A stretch of 64,000 bases of DNA from Niallia nealsonii (GCF_002835805.1 NZ_PISE01000047.1:20830-84829); one strand, 5' to 3'; counted from the first letter of the stretch, positions 17,631 to 28,049 are shown. The notes: generated by a model not told the origin, from the letters alone. Program-made: numbers and translations.

Positions 17631-17842
17631 GGCTGTTTTCGTACACTTTGTTGCTTTTAACGGAGCAGGTTGATTTTCGTTCGAGGATGCTCGCTTTCCG
17701 TGGGGCGGGCGGTGGCTTCCTCGTCGTATCGCCTGTCCCGCTAATCCCAGAGTCTCGCACCTTTCACTCCAATTAACCTATTTTAACTATGGATTTACTC
17801 ATGGAAACTATCCAAAAAAAAACATTTTTTTAGAAAGCAGCC
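17631..17842. mobile_element. R1 repeat, copy C (MITE-like, 8-bp TSD)
   Basis: Ends GGCTGTTTTC and GAAAGCAGCC; flanks TTTAAATA at 17623-17630 and 17843-17850 are an exact 8-bp duplication. At 212 bp it is the shortest complete copy here. Confidence 0.9.
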
Positions 17843-17849
17843 TTTAAAT

Positions 17850-17908
17850 AAAAAAAGTTTTATTCTGTAAAATAGCAAACTTGCCATTTTAAAAATAAAA
17901 CTTTTTTT
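17850..17908 (-). terminator. Terminator of cccB
   Basis: A long hairpin: AAAAAAAGTTTTATT (17850-17864) pairs with AATAAAACTTTTTTT (17894-17908). An inner TAAAAT-GCAA / TTGC-ATTTTA stem extends it. Confidence 0.85.
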
Positions 17909-17910
17909 CC

Positions 17911-18222
17911 TTATTTCTTGTCAGCCAGCCACTCGGCCACTGCTTCTGCATCTTTTCCTTGTAATACACCTTTAGGCATATTGCCCTTGCCTTCAAGAAT
18001 AATCTTCTCAATATCTTCTTTTGACAACTCAGACCCAACAGCTTGTAAATTAGGACCGCCGCCGCCTTCTAAATTGCTGCCGTGGCATACGGAACATTTT
18101 TGATTATACAGCTTTTCTGGATCTCCTGCTTTTGCAGAACTTGAAGATGAATCCTCATTATTGCCGCAGCCAGCTAAAAGAAAAAAAGCAAAGATAATGG
18201 TTGGCATCATTAATTTTTTCAT
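17911..18222 (-). CDS. cccB: Cytochrome c-551 lipoprotein
   Basis: A 103-residue membrane-anchored c-type cytochrome. The signal peptide ends in a lipobox (LLAGC, Cys19). Heme is attached at CSVCH (Cys43, Cys46, His47), with Met82 (GNMPKG) as the sixth ligand. A serine-rich linker follows the lipid anchor. It probably shuttles electrons to a terminal oxidase on the outer face of the membrane. AAAGGGAG precedes the ATG. The position next to ftsE is conserved with B. subtilis. Confidence 0.93.
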   Translation of the reverse strand: MKKLMMPTIIFAFFLLAGCGNNEDSSSSSAKAGDPEKLYNQKCSVCHGSNLEGGGGPNLQAVGSELSKEDIEKIILEGKGNMPKGVLQGKDAEAVAEWLADKK

Positions 18223-18274
18223 GCAAGCATCTCCCTTTTAAGCAGATCTTGTCTTTATTATACCAATTCCTCCA

Positions 18275-19093
18275 TTATTTAAAACCCTTGCCTAATACTT
18301 CTGATGCATCCATTACAATAACAAATGCAGTGGAATCAATAGACTGAACAAGTGACTTTAATTTGGTGAATTCTGATTGATCAACAACACACATCAAAAT
18401 TGGCCGTTCAAAGTCTGTATATCCACCATGTGCTGTTAATTTTGTTACACCACGATCGATTTTAGTTAAAATTCCGCTTTGCACTTCTTCTTGTTTTTCT
18501 GTTATAATAAGCGCCATTTTCGAGTTTCTCATTCCAATTTGCACTAAATCAATTGTTTTGCTTGTTACAAATAAGGCAATCAGTGCATATAAACCTTGCT
18601 CAATGCTAAAAACAATGCTTGCCGTAACAACAATCAAACCGTCAATTATGGCAACACAATTGCCTAATGATATTCCGGTATATTTATTAATAATCTGCGC
18701 CGCTAAATCTGTTCCTCCGGTAGAGGCTCTCCCCTTAAAAACAATACCAATGCCGAGTCCAATTCCAATTCCCCCATAAATAGAAGCTAAAAGGGGCTCG
18801 TGTGTCCATGGCTCCAAATCTTTTGATAAATATACAACAAAGGGAAGAAATATCGTTCCAACCAATGTTTTTACTCCAAAGTTTTTCCCTAATAAGATAA
18901 TCCCTGCTATAAATAATGGAATATTAAATGCCCACTGAACAAAAGCAGGCTCCCAATTAAGTTTCGCTTCTAAAATGGTGCTGATCCCGCTTACTCCACC
19001 AGATGCAATTTGGTTTGGCAATAAAAACAGATTAAAGGTTAACGCAACAATTGCCGCACCAATTAACACATAAATATACTCACGAACTTTCAC
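18275..19093 (-). CDS. yvjA: YitT-family membrane protein (YvjA)
   Basis: A 272-residue member of the DUF161/DUF2179 family: five or six N-terminal helices (VREYIYVLIGAAIVAL onward), then a cytoplasmic C-terminal DUF2179 domain. The GTG at 19091-19093 is 9 nt after AAAGAGGTG and gives the usual family length. The frame stays open to an ATG at 19252, but that 53-residue extension has no family character. The function is not established. Its position between prfB and cccB is conserved. Confidence 0.85.
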   Translation of the reverse strand: MKVREYIYVLIGAAIVALTFNLFLLPNQIASGGVSGISTILEAKLNWEPAFVQWAFNIPLFIAGIILLGKNFGVKTLVGTIFLPFVVYLSKDLEPWTHEPLLASIYGGIGIGLGIGIVFKGRASTGGTDLAAQIINKYTGISLGNCVAIIDGLIVVTASIVFSIEQGLYALIALFVTSKTIDLVQIGMRNSKMALIITEKQEEVQSGILTKIDRGVTKLTAHGGYTDFERPILMCVVDQSEFTKLKSLVQSIDSTAFVIVMDASEVLGKGFK

Positions 19094-19334
19094 TTTCCTT
19101 AACACCTCTTTAAATAATGGACGATATAGATAGGTTAAGCACGTCTTCTTTGACAGATAACACGCTAAAACATTGCTATACCGACTTCTCTCTTTTCTTA
19201 TCATTTCCCAAGCAGAGAGTATATCATCCATTAAAACAGGTGTAAACCGCATTAAATTAGCGTGGTAAAGGGATAAAACCGCTATTTTTCTTCTTTTTTA
19301 CTGATGAGACATGATTATGTATCTTTTTCAAAAA

Positions 19335-19573
19335 GGCTATTTTCGTAACTTTGTTGCTATTTATTTAAAAAAGATTAGGTAATTTCCGCTTCAGGATGCT
19401 CGCTTTCCGCGGGGCGAGCGATGAGCCTCCTCGGCGCTTCACGCCTGCGGGGTCTCACCTGTCCCGCCATTCCCGCAGGAGTCTCGCACCTTCCGCTTCA
19501 ATCATCTTCTTTATCAGCAGCGGTTTGAGTAAACAAAGCTTATTTAAAAACAACAATCTTTTAGAAAAGAGCC
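19335..19573. mobile_element. R1 repeat, copy D (MITE-like, 8-bp TSD)
   Basis: Ends GGCTATTTTC and GAAAAGAGCC; TTCAAAAA at 19327-19334 and 19574-19581 is an exact target duplication. The core has CTCGCTTTCCGCGGGGCGAG and GGAGTCTCGCACCTTCCGC. Confidence 0.9.
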
Positions 19574-19587
19574 TTCAAAAAAAGGAA

Positions 19588-19621
19588 AAAGCCATCGCTG
19601 CTTTGACATAGCGATGACTTT
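19588..19621 (-). terminator. Terminator of prfB
   Basis: Stem AAAG-CATCGCT (to 19599) with AGCGATG-CTTT (19610-19621), followed on the minus strand by a T-rich tract. Confidence 0.8.
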
Positions 19622-19630
19622 AATCGATTA

Positions 19631-20741
19631 TTATTCACTTACACTTAATTTTGAACGCAAATAAGCATTAATAAACACATCTAAATCGCCATCCATTACA
19701 GATTGGGTATTGCCCACCTCTGTATTCGTACGATGGTCTTTTACCATCGAATATGGATGGAACACGTAAGAACGAATTTGGCTTCCCCAGCCAATTTCCT
19801 TTTGTTCGCCACGGATTTCTGCTAATTTTTCTTCTTTTTCTTCAATTTTCTTTTGATACAATTTTGCCTTCAACATTTTCATCGCTGTTTCTCTGTTTTT
19901 AATTTGAGAACGTTCTGTTTGACAAGAAACCACGACTCCTGTTGGCATATGGGTAATACGAACAGCAGAATCTGTTGTATTGATATGCTGACCACCAGCT
20001 CCACTTGCACGGTACGTATCAACTTTCAAATCTTCTGTACGCACTTCAATTTCAATTTCATCATTAAATTCAGGCATTATTTCACATGATACAAAGCTTG
20101 TATGTCTTCGGCCTGATGAATCAAATGGAGAGATGCGAACAAGACGGTGTACCCCTTTTTCCGCTTTTAAATAGCCAAAAGCATTATGTCCTTTAATCGC
20201 TAATGTTACACTTTTAATTCCCGCTTCATCTCCAGGAAGATAATCCAATGTTTCTACTTTAAAGCCTTTTTTCTCTGCCCATCTAGTATACATGCGAAGA
20301 AGCATACTGCCCCAGTCTTGGGATTCTGTTCCTCCAGCACCTGGATGAAGCTCTAGAATTGCATTATTTTTATCATATGGTTCACTTAACAACAGATTTA
20401 ATTCAAAATCGCTTAAACGTTTTACTAGATCTTTTAGTTCTTCTTCTAGCTCACTTCGCAACTCTGCATCATCTTCTTCTTTCACTAGCTCATATGTCAA
20501 TTCCAGGTTTTCATATACTTCAAATAATTTATAGAATTCATGTGCCTGGTCTTTTAATGCATTACTTTCAGAAATAACCGTTTGTGCTGCCTGCTGATCA
20601 TTCCAAAAATTTGGATGAAGCATTTCATCTTCTAATTCAGCGATGCGAGCCTCTTTATTTTCTAAGTCAAAGAGACCCCCTAAAGTTTTCTAGTGTTACC
20701 TCTATCTTTTCTAACTCATTGCGAATATCTGCTAATTCCAT
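19631..20741 (-). CDS. prfB: Peptide chain release factor 2, with programmed +1 frameshift
   Basis: RF2 recognises UGA and UAA and hydrolyses peptidyl-tRNA. Synthesis starts at the ATG 20739-20741 and reaches an in-frame TGA as codon 25 (20667-20669). A +1 shift at CTT-TGA-C then continues in the long frame ([15 protein letters not shown] onward). The SPF tripeptide (VRISPFDSS) reads the stop codon and GGQ (SGAGGQHIN) is the catalytic loop. This is normal autoregulation, not a broken gene. Confidence 0.95.
20666..20681 (-). promoter_or_regulatory. RF2 recoding site
   Basis: On the minus strand an internal Shine-Dalgarno-like AGGGGG (20676-20681) precedes CTTTGAC (20666-20672) at the canonical spacing. 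It stimulates +1 frameshifting when RF2 is scarce. Confidence 0.95.
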
Positions 20742-20890
20742 TTACTGTCACCCTTTATTTAAATATAGTCCATTAATGGCTGTAGTTTTCTACCTTATAG
20801 TATTATATGGCTTTTCACAAAAAAATGCATGCACTGGTGAAAAGTTCCCCAATTTCTGATCATTTTTTTAGCCAATAAATTCTTATGAAC

Positions 20891-20928
20891 AAAAAAACTG
20901 TCTCTTCCTGCAAGAAGAGACAAGTTTT
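20891..20928 (-). terminator. Terminator of secA
   Basis: AAAACT-TCTCTTC (to 20907) pairs with GAAGAGA-AAGTTTT (20914 on), just after the secA stop codon. Confidence 0.85.
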
Positions 20929-20935
20929 CTAACAC

Positions 20936-23455
20936 TTATTGTACATTTTTCCCACAACAGTTTTTGTATTTTTTTCCGCTTCCACAAAAACATGGTGCAT
21001 TTCTGCCTACATCCATTTTCTTCGTAGCAGGACGTTTTTTCGGTGTCGTTTCTCCATCTTCTTTTGGATTAACGGCTTGGCCCTTCATGACTTCTTCACG
21101 CTCTAAGTTGTTGCGGATTTCTGCTTTCATGACATATTTAGCAACATCTTCTTCAATTGCAATAATCATTTCCTCAAACATTGCAAAACCTTCACCTTGA
21201 TACTCGCGAAGCGGATCAATTTGACCGTATGCACGTAAATGAATCCCTTGGCGCAGCTGATCCATTGCATCAATATGATCAATCCATTTGCTGTCAACAG
21301 CGCGAAGCACAATAACTCTTTCAAATTCACGCATTTGTTCTGCCGATAATTTTTCTTCTTTTTCATCGTAATTTTTTACTACTTTTGCATAGATTATTTC
21401 AACAATATCTTCACTGTCTTTGCCGCGAATTTCACTAGCTTCCAATTCTCCTTCATGAAGAAGATTTCCATTCGCATAATCGACAATTGCCTGCAGGTTC
21501 CATGCTTCTTGATCTTCATGATCTGGTGTATGTGCCCCTATATTACGCTCTAAGGAAGATTTAATCATTTTTTCTACAATCGAACGCAAATTGTCGGAAG
21601 TTAACACTTCATTACGCTGTGTATAAATGATTTCCCGTTGTTGGCGCAGAACATCATCATATTGCAGCAATTGTTTACGAGAATCAAAGTTATTGCCTTC
21701 CACTCGTTTTTGAGCAGATTCTACGGCACGTGAAACCATTTTGCTTTGAATAGGCTGAGTGTCATCCATGCCTAATCTTGCCATCATGTTTTTCATATTA
21801 TCTGAACCGAATCGGCGCATCAATTCATCTTCCATAGAAAGATAAAACTGAGTCACACCTGGATCTCCTTGACGGCCAGAACGACCGCGAAGCTGGTTAT
21901 CAATACGTCTGCTTTCATGACGTTCTGTACCAATTACGGCAAGACCTCCAAGATCTTTGATGCCTTCAGCTAATTTAATATCTGTACCACGGCCGGCCAT
22001 ATTTGTTGCAATTGTTACAGCACCATTTTCCCCGGCATTTGCAATGATTTCTGCTTCTCTTTCATGGTTTTTCGCATTCAGGACATTATGAGGAATGCCT
22101 TTTTTAGAAAGATAGTTGGAAATGATTTCGGATGTTTCAATCGCAACCGTACCTACTAATACTGGTTGTCCTTTTTTATGTCTTTCGGCAATATCTTCTA
22201 CTACCGCTCTAAACTTGCCATCCATGCTCGCATAAATTAAATCTGGACGATCATCACGGACAATGTCTCTGTTTGTTGGAATAACAACAACACTCATATT
22301 ATAAATATTTCGGAACTCTTCTTCTTCCGTTTTTGCTGTACCAGTCATCCCCGCTAATTTTTCATACATACGGAAATAGTTTTGGAAAGTGATGGTAGCT
22401 AACGTCATGCTTTCATTTTGAATTTCTAAATTTTCCTTCGCCTCAATTGCTTGATGAAGCCCGTCACTATAGCGGCGGCCTTTCATTAAACGGCCTGTAA
22501 ACTGGTCTACAATAACGATTTCTCCGTCTTGCACCACATAGTCGACATCATTATGCATGCTGGCATTTGCTTTTAATGCTTGAGAAATATGGTGGTTAAT
22601 GGCCACATTGGATACATCAAATAAGTTCTCAATTTGGAAAACACGTTCTGCTTTTGACATTCCTTCTTCTGTCAGCTGCACACCTTTTGTTTTTTCATCA
22701 TAAATATAGTCTTTTTCTACTTTTAGGCTCTTAACAAACGTATTTGCTCGAACATATAATTGTGTAGATTTTTGGGCAGAACCGGAAATAATCAATGGTG
22801 TACGCGCTTCATCGATTAGGATGGAATCCACTTCATCAATTACGGCATAAAATAATGGTTTTTGCACTTTTTGCTCATTATATAACACCATATTGTCACG
22901 GAGATAATCAAAACCAAATTCATTATTTGTTCCGTACGTAATATCCGCATTGTAAGCAGCTTGTTTTTCTTCTTTTGACATGCCATTTAAGTTTAAACCA
23001 ACTGTCAGACCAAGGAATTCATATAGCTGTCCCATTTCCGAAGCATCACGTGTTGCCAGATATTCATTGACTGTTATAACATGGACTCCTTTTCCAGAAA
23101 GGGCATTAAGATAAACAGGCAAAGTAGCCGTCAATGTTTTCCCTTCCCCTGTTTTCATCTCGGAAATATTTCCATCATGAAGGGACGCTCCCCCCATCAG
23201 CTGAACAGTATATGGATATAATCCTAGTACACGTTTTGCTCCTTCACGAACTACGGCAAATGCTTCCACAAGCAAATCATCCAAGGTTTCGCCTTTTTGA
23301 TAGCGCTCTTTAAATTCTTCTGTTTTTTCTACTAATTGCTCGTCCGTTAATTTAGCGGTTTCCTCTGCTAACAATTCCACTTTCTCGGCAATTTTTGCGA
23401 GTTTTTTCAAATCCCGCTTATTTTGATCAAATACTTTATTTAAAATTCCAAGCAT
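20936..23455 (-). CDS. secA: Preprotein translocase ATPase SecA
   Basis: An 839-residue motor that pushes preproteins through SecYEG. Walker A is GEGKT at 103-107, the DEAD-like box is [14 protein letters not shown], and the second motor domain shows GRGTDIKL and [11 protein letters not shown]. The C-terminal zinc-binding tail [13 protein letters not shown], which contacts SecB-like factors or the ribosome, is intact. AAAGGAG precedes the ATG. It lies upstream of prfB as in B. subtilis. Confidence 0.97.
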   Translation of the reverse strand: MLGILNKVFDQNKRDLKKLAKIAEKVELLAEETAKLTDEQLVEKTEEFKERYQKGETLDDLLVEAFAVVREGAKRVLGLYPYTVQLMGGASLHDGNISEMKTGEGKTLTATLPVYLNALSGKGVHVITVNEYLATRDASEMGQLYEFLGLTVGLNLNGMSKEEKQAAYNADITYGTNNEFGFDYLRDNMVLYNEQKVQKPLFYAVIDEVDSILIDEARTPLIISGSAQKSTQLYVRANTFVKSLKVEKDYIYDEKTKGVQLTEEGMSKAERVFQIENLFDVSNVAINHHISQALKANASMHNDVDYVVQDGEIVIVDQFTGRLMKGRRYSDGLHQAIEAKENLEIQNESMTLATITFQNYFRMYEKLAGMTGTAKTEEEEFRNIYNMSVVVIPTNRDIVRDDRPDLIYASMDGKFRAVVEDIAERHKKGQPVLVGTVAIETSEIISNYLSKKGIPHNVLNAKNHEREAEIIANAGENGAVTIATNMAGRGTDIKLAEGIKDLGGLAVIGTERHESRRIDNQLRGRSGRQGDPGVTQFYLSMEDELMRRFGSDNMKNMMARLGMDDTQPIQSKMVSRAVESAQKRVEGNNFDSRKQLLQYDDVLRQQREIIYTQRNEVLTSDNLRSIVEKMIKSSLERNIGAHTPDHEDQEAWNLQAIVDYANGNLLHEGELEASEIRGKDSEDIVEIIYAKVVKNYDEKEEKLSAEQMREFERVIVLRAVDSKWIDHIDAMDQLRQGIHLRAYGQIDPLREYQGEGFAMFEEMIIAIEEDVAKYVMKAEIRNNLEREEVMKGQAVNPKEDGETTPKKRPATKKMDVGRNAPCFCGSGKKYKNCCGKNVQ

Positions 23456-23860
23456 TAAATAACGCTCCTTTATTATGGTTATGGGAAAAAAAATCTTGTT
23501 TATCCGATGGCAAGCATTATCATTTACCGCTTTTTTCCACCAACTGCTTTTGCTTTTTTCTTTTGCAAAATAATACTTTTTATAGAAACTCTGGTTATAT
23601 CCGATTAATAATACTTCGTTATTATTAAAAATGGATGAAAATGATTTGGCAGTTTTGTTAACAAATAGACAGGGAAAATCTTGTTAGCGACAATAAAAAA
23701 TCGCCTCTTTTTCCGTTTATTCTTTATCTTATCTATCTTACCATTTCCATACTAGTGTGACAACTTATGTAATGATTAGTAGGGCCTATATTATTACTAT
23801 TATGCACTTATTTTTTTTATCCATAAACAACAGATAAAAAATCACGTTTATTCATTCCAA
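23456..23860. other. Intergenic region between hpf and secA
   Basis: About 400 bp, AT-rich, with no supported ORF. It must contain the secA promoter. No clear operator or RNA structure was seen. Confidence 0.4.
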
Positions 23861-23903
23861 ACAAATAAAAACGCAGGAGACAATCCCCTGCGTTTTATTT
23901 GTT
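23861..23903 (-). terminator. Terminator of hpf
   Basis: ACAAATAAAA-CGCAGG pairs with CCTGCG-TTTTATTTGT around a short loop, directly after the hpf stop codon. Confidence 0.85.
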
Positions 23904-24450
23904 ATTTTGCTTCAATCAGCCCGTACTTGCCGTCTTTTCTTTTATAGACAATATTAGTAGAATTTGTTTCGGCATCTGTATAAATGAAGAAGCTATGTCC
24001 TAATAAATCCATTTGCAGAATAGCTTCTTCACTATCCATTGGCTTTAGATCAAATCGTTTTTGACGAACTATTTCTAATTCATCCTCTTCTACTTCAGTA
24101 GCAGCCGCACTTTCAAAAGATCCAAAAAACTCATTTGCACTGCCTTTTTCGCGGAATTTGCGGTTAACTTTTGTTTTGTGTTTTCTAATTTGCCGTTCTA
24201 ATTTATCTGTTATCAAATCAATGGCAGCATACATATCGACATGATCTTCCTCGGCACGCAGCACCAATTGACTCATTGGAATAGTCACTTCTACTTTTGC
24301 CGTTTTATCGTTATATGTTTTTAAATTGACATTCACATTCGCATCTGGTGATTCGGAAAAATAACGCTCCAATTTCGTAATTTTTTTCTCTACGTATTCT
24401 CGTATAGCTGGAGTTACCTCAATGTTTTCTCCTCTTATGTTGAAATGCAT
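23902..24450 (-). CDS. hpf: Long-form ribosome hibernation promoting factor
   Basis: A 182-residue protein. The N-terminal domain (about 1-100, MHFNIRGENIEVTPAIREYV) binds the decoding centre. The C-terminal dimerisation domain (about 125-180, containing KPMDSEEAILQMDLLGHSFF) joins two 30S subunits into inactive 100S ribosomes. The two-domain length is the long form (YvyD) of Gram-positive bacteria, usually driven by SigB and SigH. GGAGGAG precedes the ATG. Confidence 0.95.
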   Translation of the reverse strand: MHFNIRGENIEVTPAIREYVEKKITKLERYFSESPDANVNVNLKTYNDKTAKVEVTIPMSQLVLRAEEDHVDMYAAIDLITDKLERQIRKHKTKVNRKFREKGSANEFFGSFESAAATEVEEDELEIVRQKRFDLKPMDSEEAILQMDLLGHSFFIYTDAETNSTNIVYKRKDGKYGLIEAK

Positions 24451-24689
24451 AAGTTACTCCTCCTTTATAATTTCCAGTGCAAGTCTATTTTCCCTAAAGA
24501 GCAACTAGAATATTCTTTATGAGAACAATTTTGACTATACCTTATACTTCTAGTCTACCCTGGCAATTTCCTGCTGAAACTTTTAAAAATTTCGACAAAT
24601 ATGTGAACTGGTTATTTTTTTGCTTTAAAACTTGCCTGTTGATTTCCATTCTAAACTTTCACCTTTTTATTGGCATTCCTAAGACTTCT

Positions 24690-24845
24690 CTGTATGTGCA
24701 CCCGTTGATTTCCGCTTCAGGCACTTGCTTTCCGGGGGGCGAGCTTCGAGCCGCTTCGTCGCTTTGCTCCTGCAGGATCTCGTCTGTCTCGCTAATCCCC
24801 CAGGAGTCGGATAGGCGCCTCTCCAAATAATAGATGGTTTCCTTT
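24690..24845. repeat. R1 repeat, copy E (partial core)
   Basis: Carries the R1 core GTTGATTTCCGCTTCAGGCA, CTTGCTTTCCGGGGGGCGAG and CAGGAGTC but lacks both terminal repeats. A 17-mer AATAGATGGTTTCCTTT (24829-24845) also occurs inside copy A. The rest of the 24451-24940 spacer shows no gene. Confidence 0.65.
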
Positions 24846-24942
24846 CCAATCAATATAGTAGCAAAATCAACAATAAGCTTTAACATAGCTTTATTTAGAA
24901 AAGTACCACTTGAACACATATTTATAATAAAAATAAGTATAA

Positions 24943-24970
24943 TAAAAACCGCCTTATTAAAAGACGGTTT
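24943..24970 (-). terminator. Terminator after fliT
   Basis: AAACCG-CTT / AAG-CGGTTT hairpin at the end of the fliD-fliS-fliT operon, with a T-run on the minus strand. Confidence 0.7.
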
Positions 24971-24975
24971 CAGAA

Positions 24976-25317
24976 TTACTTCCGTTTATCATAAAACATG
25001 CCATCTGTCTGTAGCGCTTGATAGGGATTAACATATTTTTGATTGGACGTTTTTTTTACTTTTAACTGTTTTAGTTCTTGTTGAATTGTCAGTTTTTCCT
25101 GCTGCAGAACTTCTTTTAATTCTTGATCTTGCTGCATTAAAGCCTGACCTAGTTTTTTTTCACTATCCGTTTTGGGTGGAGAAAGTAATGATAGACATGC
25201 TTGTCTTTTAGTAAAAAGTTCTTCCATTTCTTTAATAAAATCTTCTTGGTCACTTTTTTCTTTTACAAGCTCTATCAATTGTGATGTAACGGCAAACAAT
25301 TGTTTATAGCTTTCCAT
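24976..25317 (-). CDS. fliT: FliT-like flagellar chaperone
   Basis: A 113-residue, mostly helical, charged protein ending in NPYQALQTDGMFYDKRK, a tail typical of Bacillus FliT. FliT helps export of the cap protein FliD. It overlaps the end of fliS, so the two are translationally coupled. Primary sequence conservation in this family is low; the call rests on the tail and gene order. Confidence 0.8.
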   Translation of the reverse strand: MESYKQLFAVTSQLIELVKEKSDQEDFIKEMEELFTKRQACLSLLSPPKTDSEKKLGQALMQQDQELKEVLQQEKLTIQQELKQLKVKKTSNQKYVNPYQALQTDGMFYDKRK

Positions 25318-25718
25318 TAAATTTGGCCGCCCCCGCCATATTGCTGCTTACGGTTTAATTGAATCGCTTCTTTCCATGTATCCCTGAATTCTGTTATAAG
25401 AGACTCTACTTCTGCAATAATGTTTTTATCATTATCAATATTGGCTTTAATCAACTGACGATTCATATAATCGTATAGCGACATTAAGTTTTGTGAAATA
25501 GCAATATCCATATTTAATGTCACCATTAACTCTTTAATAATATTTTGTGTTTTTTGGATATTTGTATTTCTTGCACTAATATCTTTTTCATCGATTGCCT
25601 TTTTTGCCAAGTGCAAAAACTTCAGACAGCCATTATACAGCATTAATGTCAAATCACCTGGTGATGCTGTATTAACGGAATTCTGCTGATAAGATTGATA
25701 CGGATTTGTAGTAGCCAT
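25317..25718 (-). CDS. fliS: Flagellin export chaperone FliS
   Basis: A 133-residue four-helix chaperone that binds the C-terminus of flagellin and prevents premature polymerisation. Family landmarks are NPYQSYQQNSVNTASPGDL, LMLYNGCLKFLHLAKKAI and LYDYMNRQLIKAN. In Bacillus it also affects the FliW-Hag-CsrA switch by handling Hag. It lies between fliD and fliT in the usual order. Confidence 0.95.
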   Translation of the reverse strand: MATTNPYQSYQQNSVNTASPGDLTLMLYNGCLKFLHLAKKAIDEKDISARNTNIQKTQNIIKELMVTLNMDIAISQNLMSLYDYMNRQLIKANIDNDKNIIAEVESLITEFRDTWKEAIQLNRKQQYGGGGQI

Positions 25719-25736
25719 TTTTATTTCCCCCTTTTA

Positions 25737-27242
25737 TTAACTCATCATATTAGTCAAATAAGTAGACTGACTGTTCGCTTTATTAATTGCTGTTTCCATC
25801 GCCGTAAATCTCGACCAATAGCGATCTTCTATCATCTCTAATTTATCTTCATAGCTAGAGATTTTACTAGTATAATTATTCAATATTTTCCCTAAAGAAA
25901 AAGTGTTGTTTACACTCGAAGTTTTCCCTGCTTTTGCTGTAATATCAGTCATTGCTGTTTTTAAACTTGCCCTTAATCGCTGAGCAATTCCTTGTTCTGA
26001 AGGAGTTGCGCCACTTTTTTGGAATAGTTCATAGATAGCATTAGGATCTTCTGAAATAGCTGCACGTAATTTATCTTCATCTATCGTTAACTTTCCGCCA
26101 TCTAAATAGTTGGAAGTTGTCGTAATGCCGATTTGCGATAATTGGCTAAAACCATTTGTACCACTAACTGCAGTACTAAAATTAGATCTCATTTTTGTTA
26201 AAACAGAGTTTAAAATGGAATCATTTTTTAATGTTCCGCTTTTCGCAAGCTTCTCCCATTTTTCAATTTCTGTTTCTTCCATGTCTTCTTTTTGTGCATC
26301 CGTTAATGGTGCATAATCGCGGTACTTTGTTTCACTTAATTTCGAACGGATTTTTTCAATGGCTGTGTTGTACTTATCAACAAATTGTGTGATAGTATCC
26401 AAAATGCCATCTACATCAGCTGTAGAAGAAAAGGTAACAGCATCGGTTGTTACTTTTTTGGCAGTGAATTCTACTCCGTTGATTGTGAACGTGTTAGAAG
26501 GACGAGTAATGCTAAGTCCATTATAAGTAACCTCCGCATTAGTACCTTGGCTTCCAAAGCCATTAGATGCTGCTATATCACTAGTCGAATTTATTTGTAA
26601 TATATCATTGAAAAACTTTTCTCCAGAACCACCATCATCAGATAAGATAATTTCTGCAGAAGTTGTAAGATCGCCTGTATTTTTAGCAGTAATAGATAGT
26701 TTCTTGCTATTTGCATCATAAAAGGCAGTAACACCGGAGTCTTTATTAATCTTGGCAATAATACTGTCTAATGTATCATCTGAAGTAATTTTTAATTCAT
26801 AAGGTTCTGTTTGCATTACTCCATCTTTTGTAATAGCACTAATTTTTATTGTTTGTTCTTCTGTAATAGGCAATTTTGCGGATGAATCAGTAATTTTAGA
26901 TGTACTTTTACTAATCATTTTAGCAGAAGTTGCTAATGAACCAATTTCTACTGATCCTGAAAAATCAATCGTAGAATTCACATTTTTCACAGAAAGTGCA
27001 TCAGCATCAGACACATTAACGGTCTTTTTAATATAAGATGCCTGTTTGCTGATTCCATTAAAAATACTAGTATCTAAGTCTAATAATAAAGAATTCATCT
27101 CGCGGTAATCGTCCCGCTGCCATTCTGTATATGTTTTCTTTTGCTCTATCTTATCTAACGGCACTCGTTCTGCTGTCATCAATTGTTCGACTAGTGAATC
27201 AATATCCATGCCGCTTGCGAGTCCGCCTATTCGTAATACCAC
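25737..27242 (-). CDS. fliD: Flagellar filament cap protein FliD (HAP2)
   Basis: A 501-residue secreted protein that forms the filament cap and promotes flagellin folding. The N-terminal LRIGGLASGMDIDSLVEQLM and C-terminal coiled region (MEDRY-type segment through INKANSQSTYLTNMMS) are typical; the variable middle is Ser/Thr/Asp rich. The start is GTG (27240-27242), 8 nt after GAGGTG. It normally follows flaG, which is degraded here. Confidence 0.95.
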   Translation of the reverse strand: MVLRIGGLASGMDIDSLVEQLMTAERVPLDKIEQKKTYTEWQRDDYREMNSLLLDLDTSIFNGISKQASYIKKTVNVSDADALSVKNVNSTIDFSGSVEIGSLATSAKMISKSTSKITDSSAKLPITEEQTIKISAITKDGVMQTEPYELKITSDDTLDSIIAKINKDSGVTAFYDANSKKLSITAKNTGDLTTSAEIILSDDGGSGEKFFNDILQINSTSDIAASNGFGSQGTNAEVTYNGLSITRPSNTFTINGVEFTAKKVTTDAVTFSSTADVDGILDTITQFVDKYNTAIEKIRSKLSETKYRDYAPLTDAQKEDMEETEIEKWEKLAKSGTLKNDSILNSVLTKMRSNFSTAVSGTNGFSQLSQIGITTTSNYLDGGKLTIDEDKLRAAISEDPNAIYELFQKSGATPSEQGIAQRLRASLKTAMTDITAKAGKTSSVNNTFSLGKILNNYTSKISSYEDKLEMIEDRYWSRFTAMETAINKANSQSTYLTNMMS

Positions 27243-27259
27243 TTGGCCGTCACCTCTTT

Positions 27260-27612
27260 TTATATTTTTTCATCCATAACGAACCCCATTAATTCTCTCA
27301 TTGCTGCATATATATCCAGCATTTTTTTGGATCAAATTTCGCGGATTACTTCTTTTGTTGTATCATCAATAATTTTTACATAGTAGTCATTTAGTTTTTC
27401 ATGCATTTCAAATTTCAAAGAAGTTTGTGTTAGTTTAAACGCTTCATTCATTTCTTGAACCATATTAGTTAGCATATCTTCCTCATTTTTTCTCTAAGGA
27501 ATCATAACTTGTTATCTGTGTTTCTCTCATTTCATTACTTAATATTCATTTCATTTGTGCTAATTGCTCTCGATATAGGAAAGATAGGATATATTATATT
27601 GCGCCCAATCAT
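27260..27612 (-). pseudogene. flaG: Degraded flaG (yvyC)
   Basis: The frame starts at an ATG (27610-27612) behind GTAGGAGG but stops after 25 codons. FlaG-like sequence (ETQITSYDSLEKK) follows in another frame, then a run of six A requires a further shift to reach EEDMLTNMVQEMNEAF. An in-frame TGA interrupts VIREI-stop-SKKMLDIYAAM, where FlaG normally has prolines. The total length of 353 bp is not a multiple of three. So there are at least two frameshifts and one nonsense codon. FlaG affects filament length, so motility may persist. Confidence 0.8.
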
Positions 27613-27647
27613 CTTACCTCCTACGACCAATTAGAATTCTACTAGTT

Positions 27648-27672
27648 ATATCGTCCATATAAACGGAATTTA
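27648..27672 (-). promoter_or_regulatory. Candidate SigD promoter of the flaG-fliD operon
   Basis: On the minus strand TAAA is followed by 13 nt and GACGATAT, against the consensus TAAA-N14-16-GCCGATAT. The spacing is one short, so the call is tentative. Confidence 0.4.
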
Positions 27673-28049
27673 AATAATGAATATTAAAGAAAATAGATTT
27701 AAGAAAATGGAACCAGGAATTATATACCATATTTTATTTCATCTATTTTTTTAGTTCTACTAGTCCCAATTCGGAATAGAATATTCTATCTCTGATTTTT
27801 CTCCATTTTGGTTTTGAAATTATTTTTCATGGGTACTTAATCATTAAACATAAAATAAACAAAAATATTTCGACAAAAACCATCCTTATATTTGTTTTTT
27901 CGAGGTAAATCTGGGTAATAAACCATGTTAAGGCTTTCAAAATGTCGATGAATAGCTAAATTACTCTAAATATTTTTATTATTTTAACTCCATATTTTGA
28001 TAGAATTAACATTAAATTAACGACAACAACAAATTAGAGGAGGACAACC

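Noticed and set aside
20667..20669. In-frame TGA near the start of prfB
   Set aside because: It is the normal RF2 programmed frameshift (AGGGGG then CTTTGAC), not a mutation.
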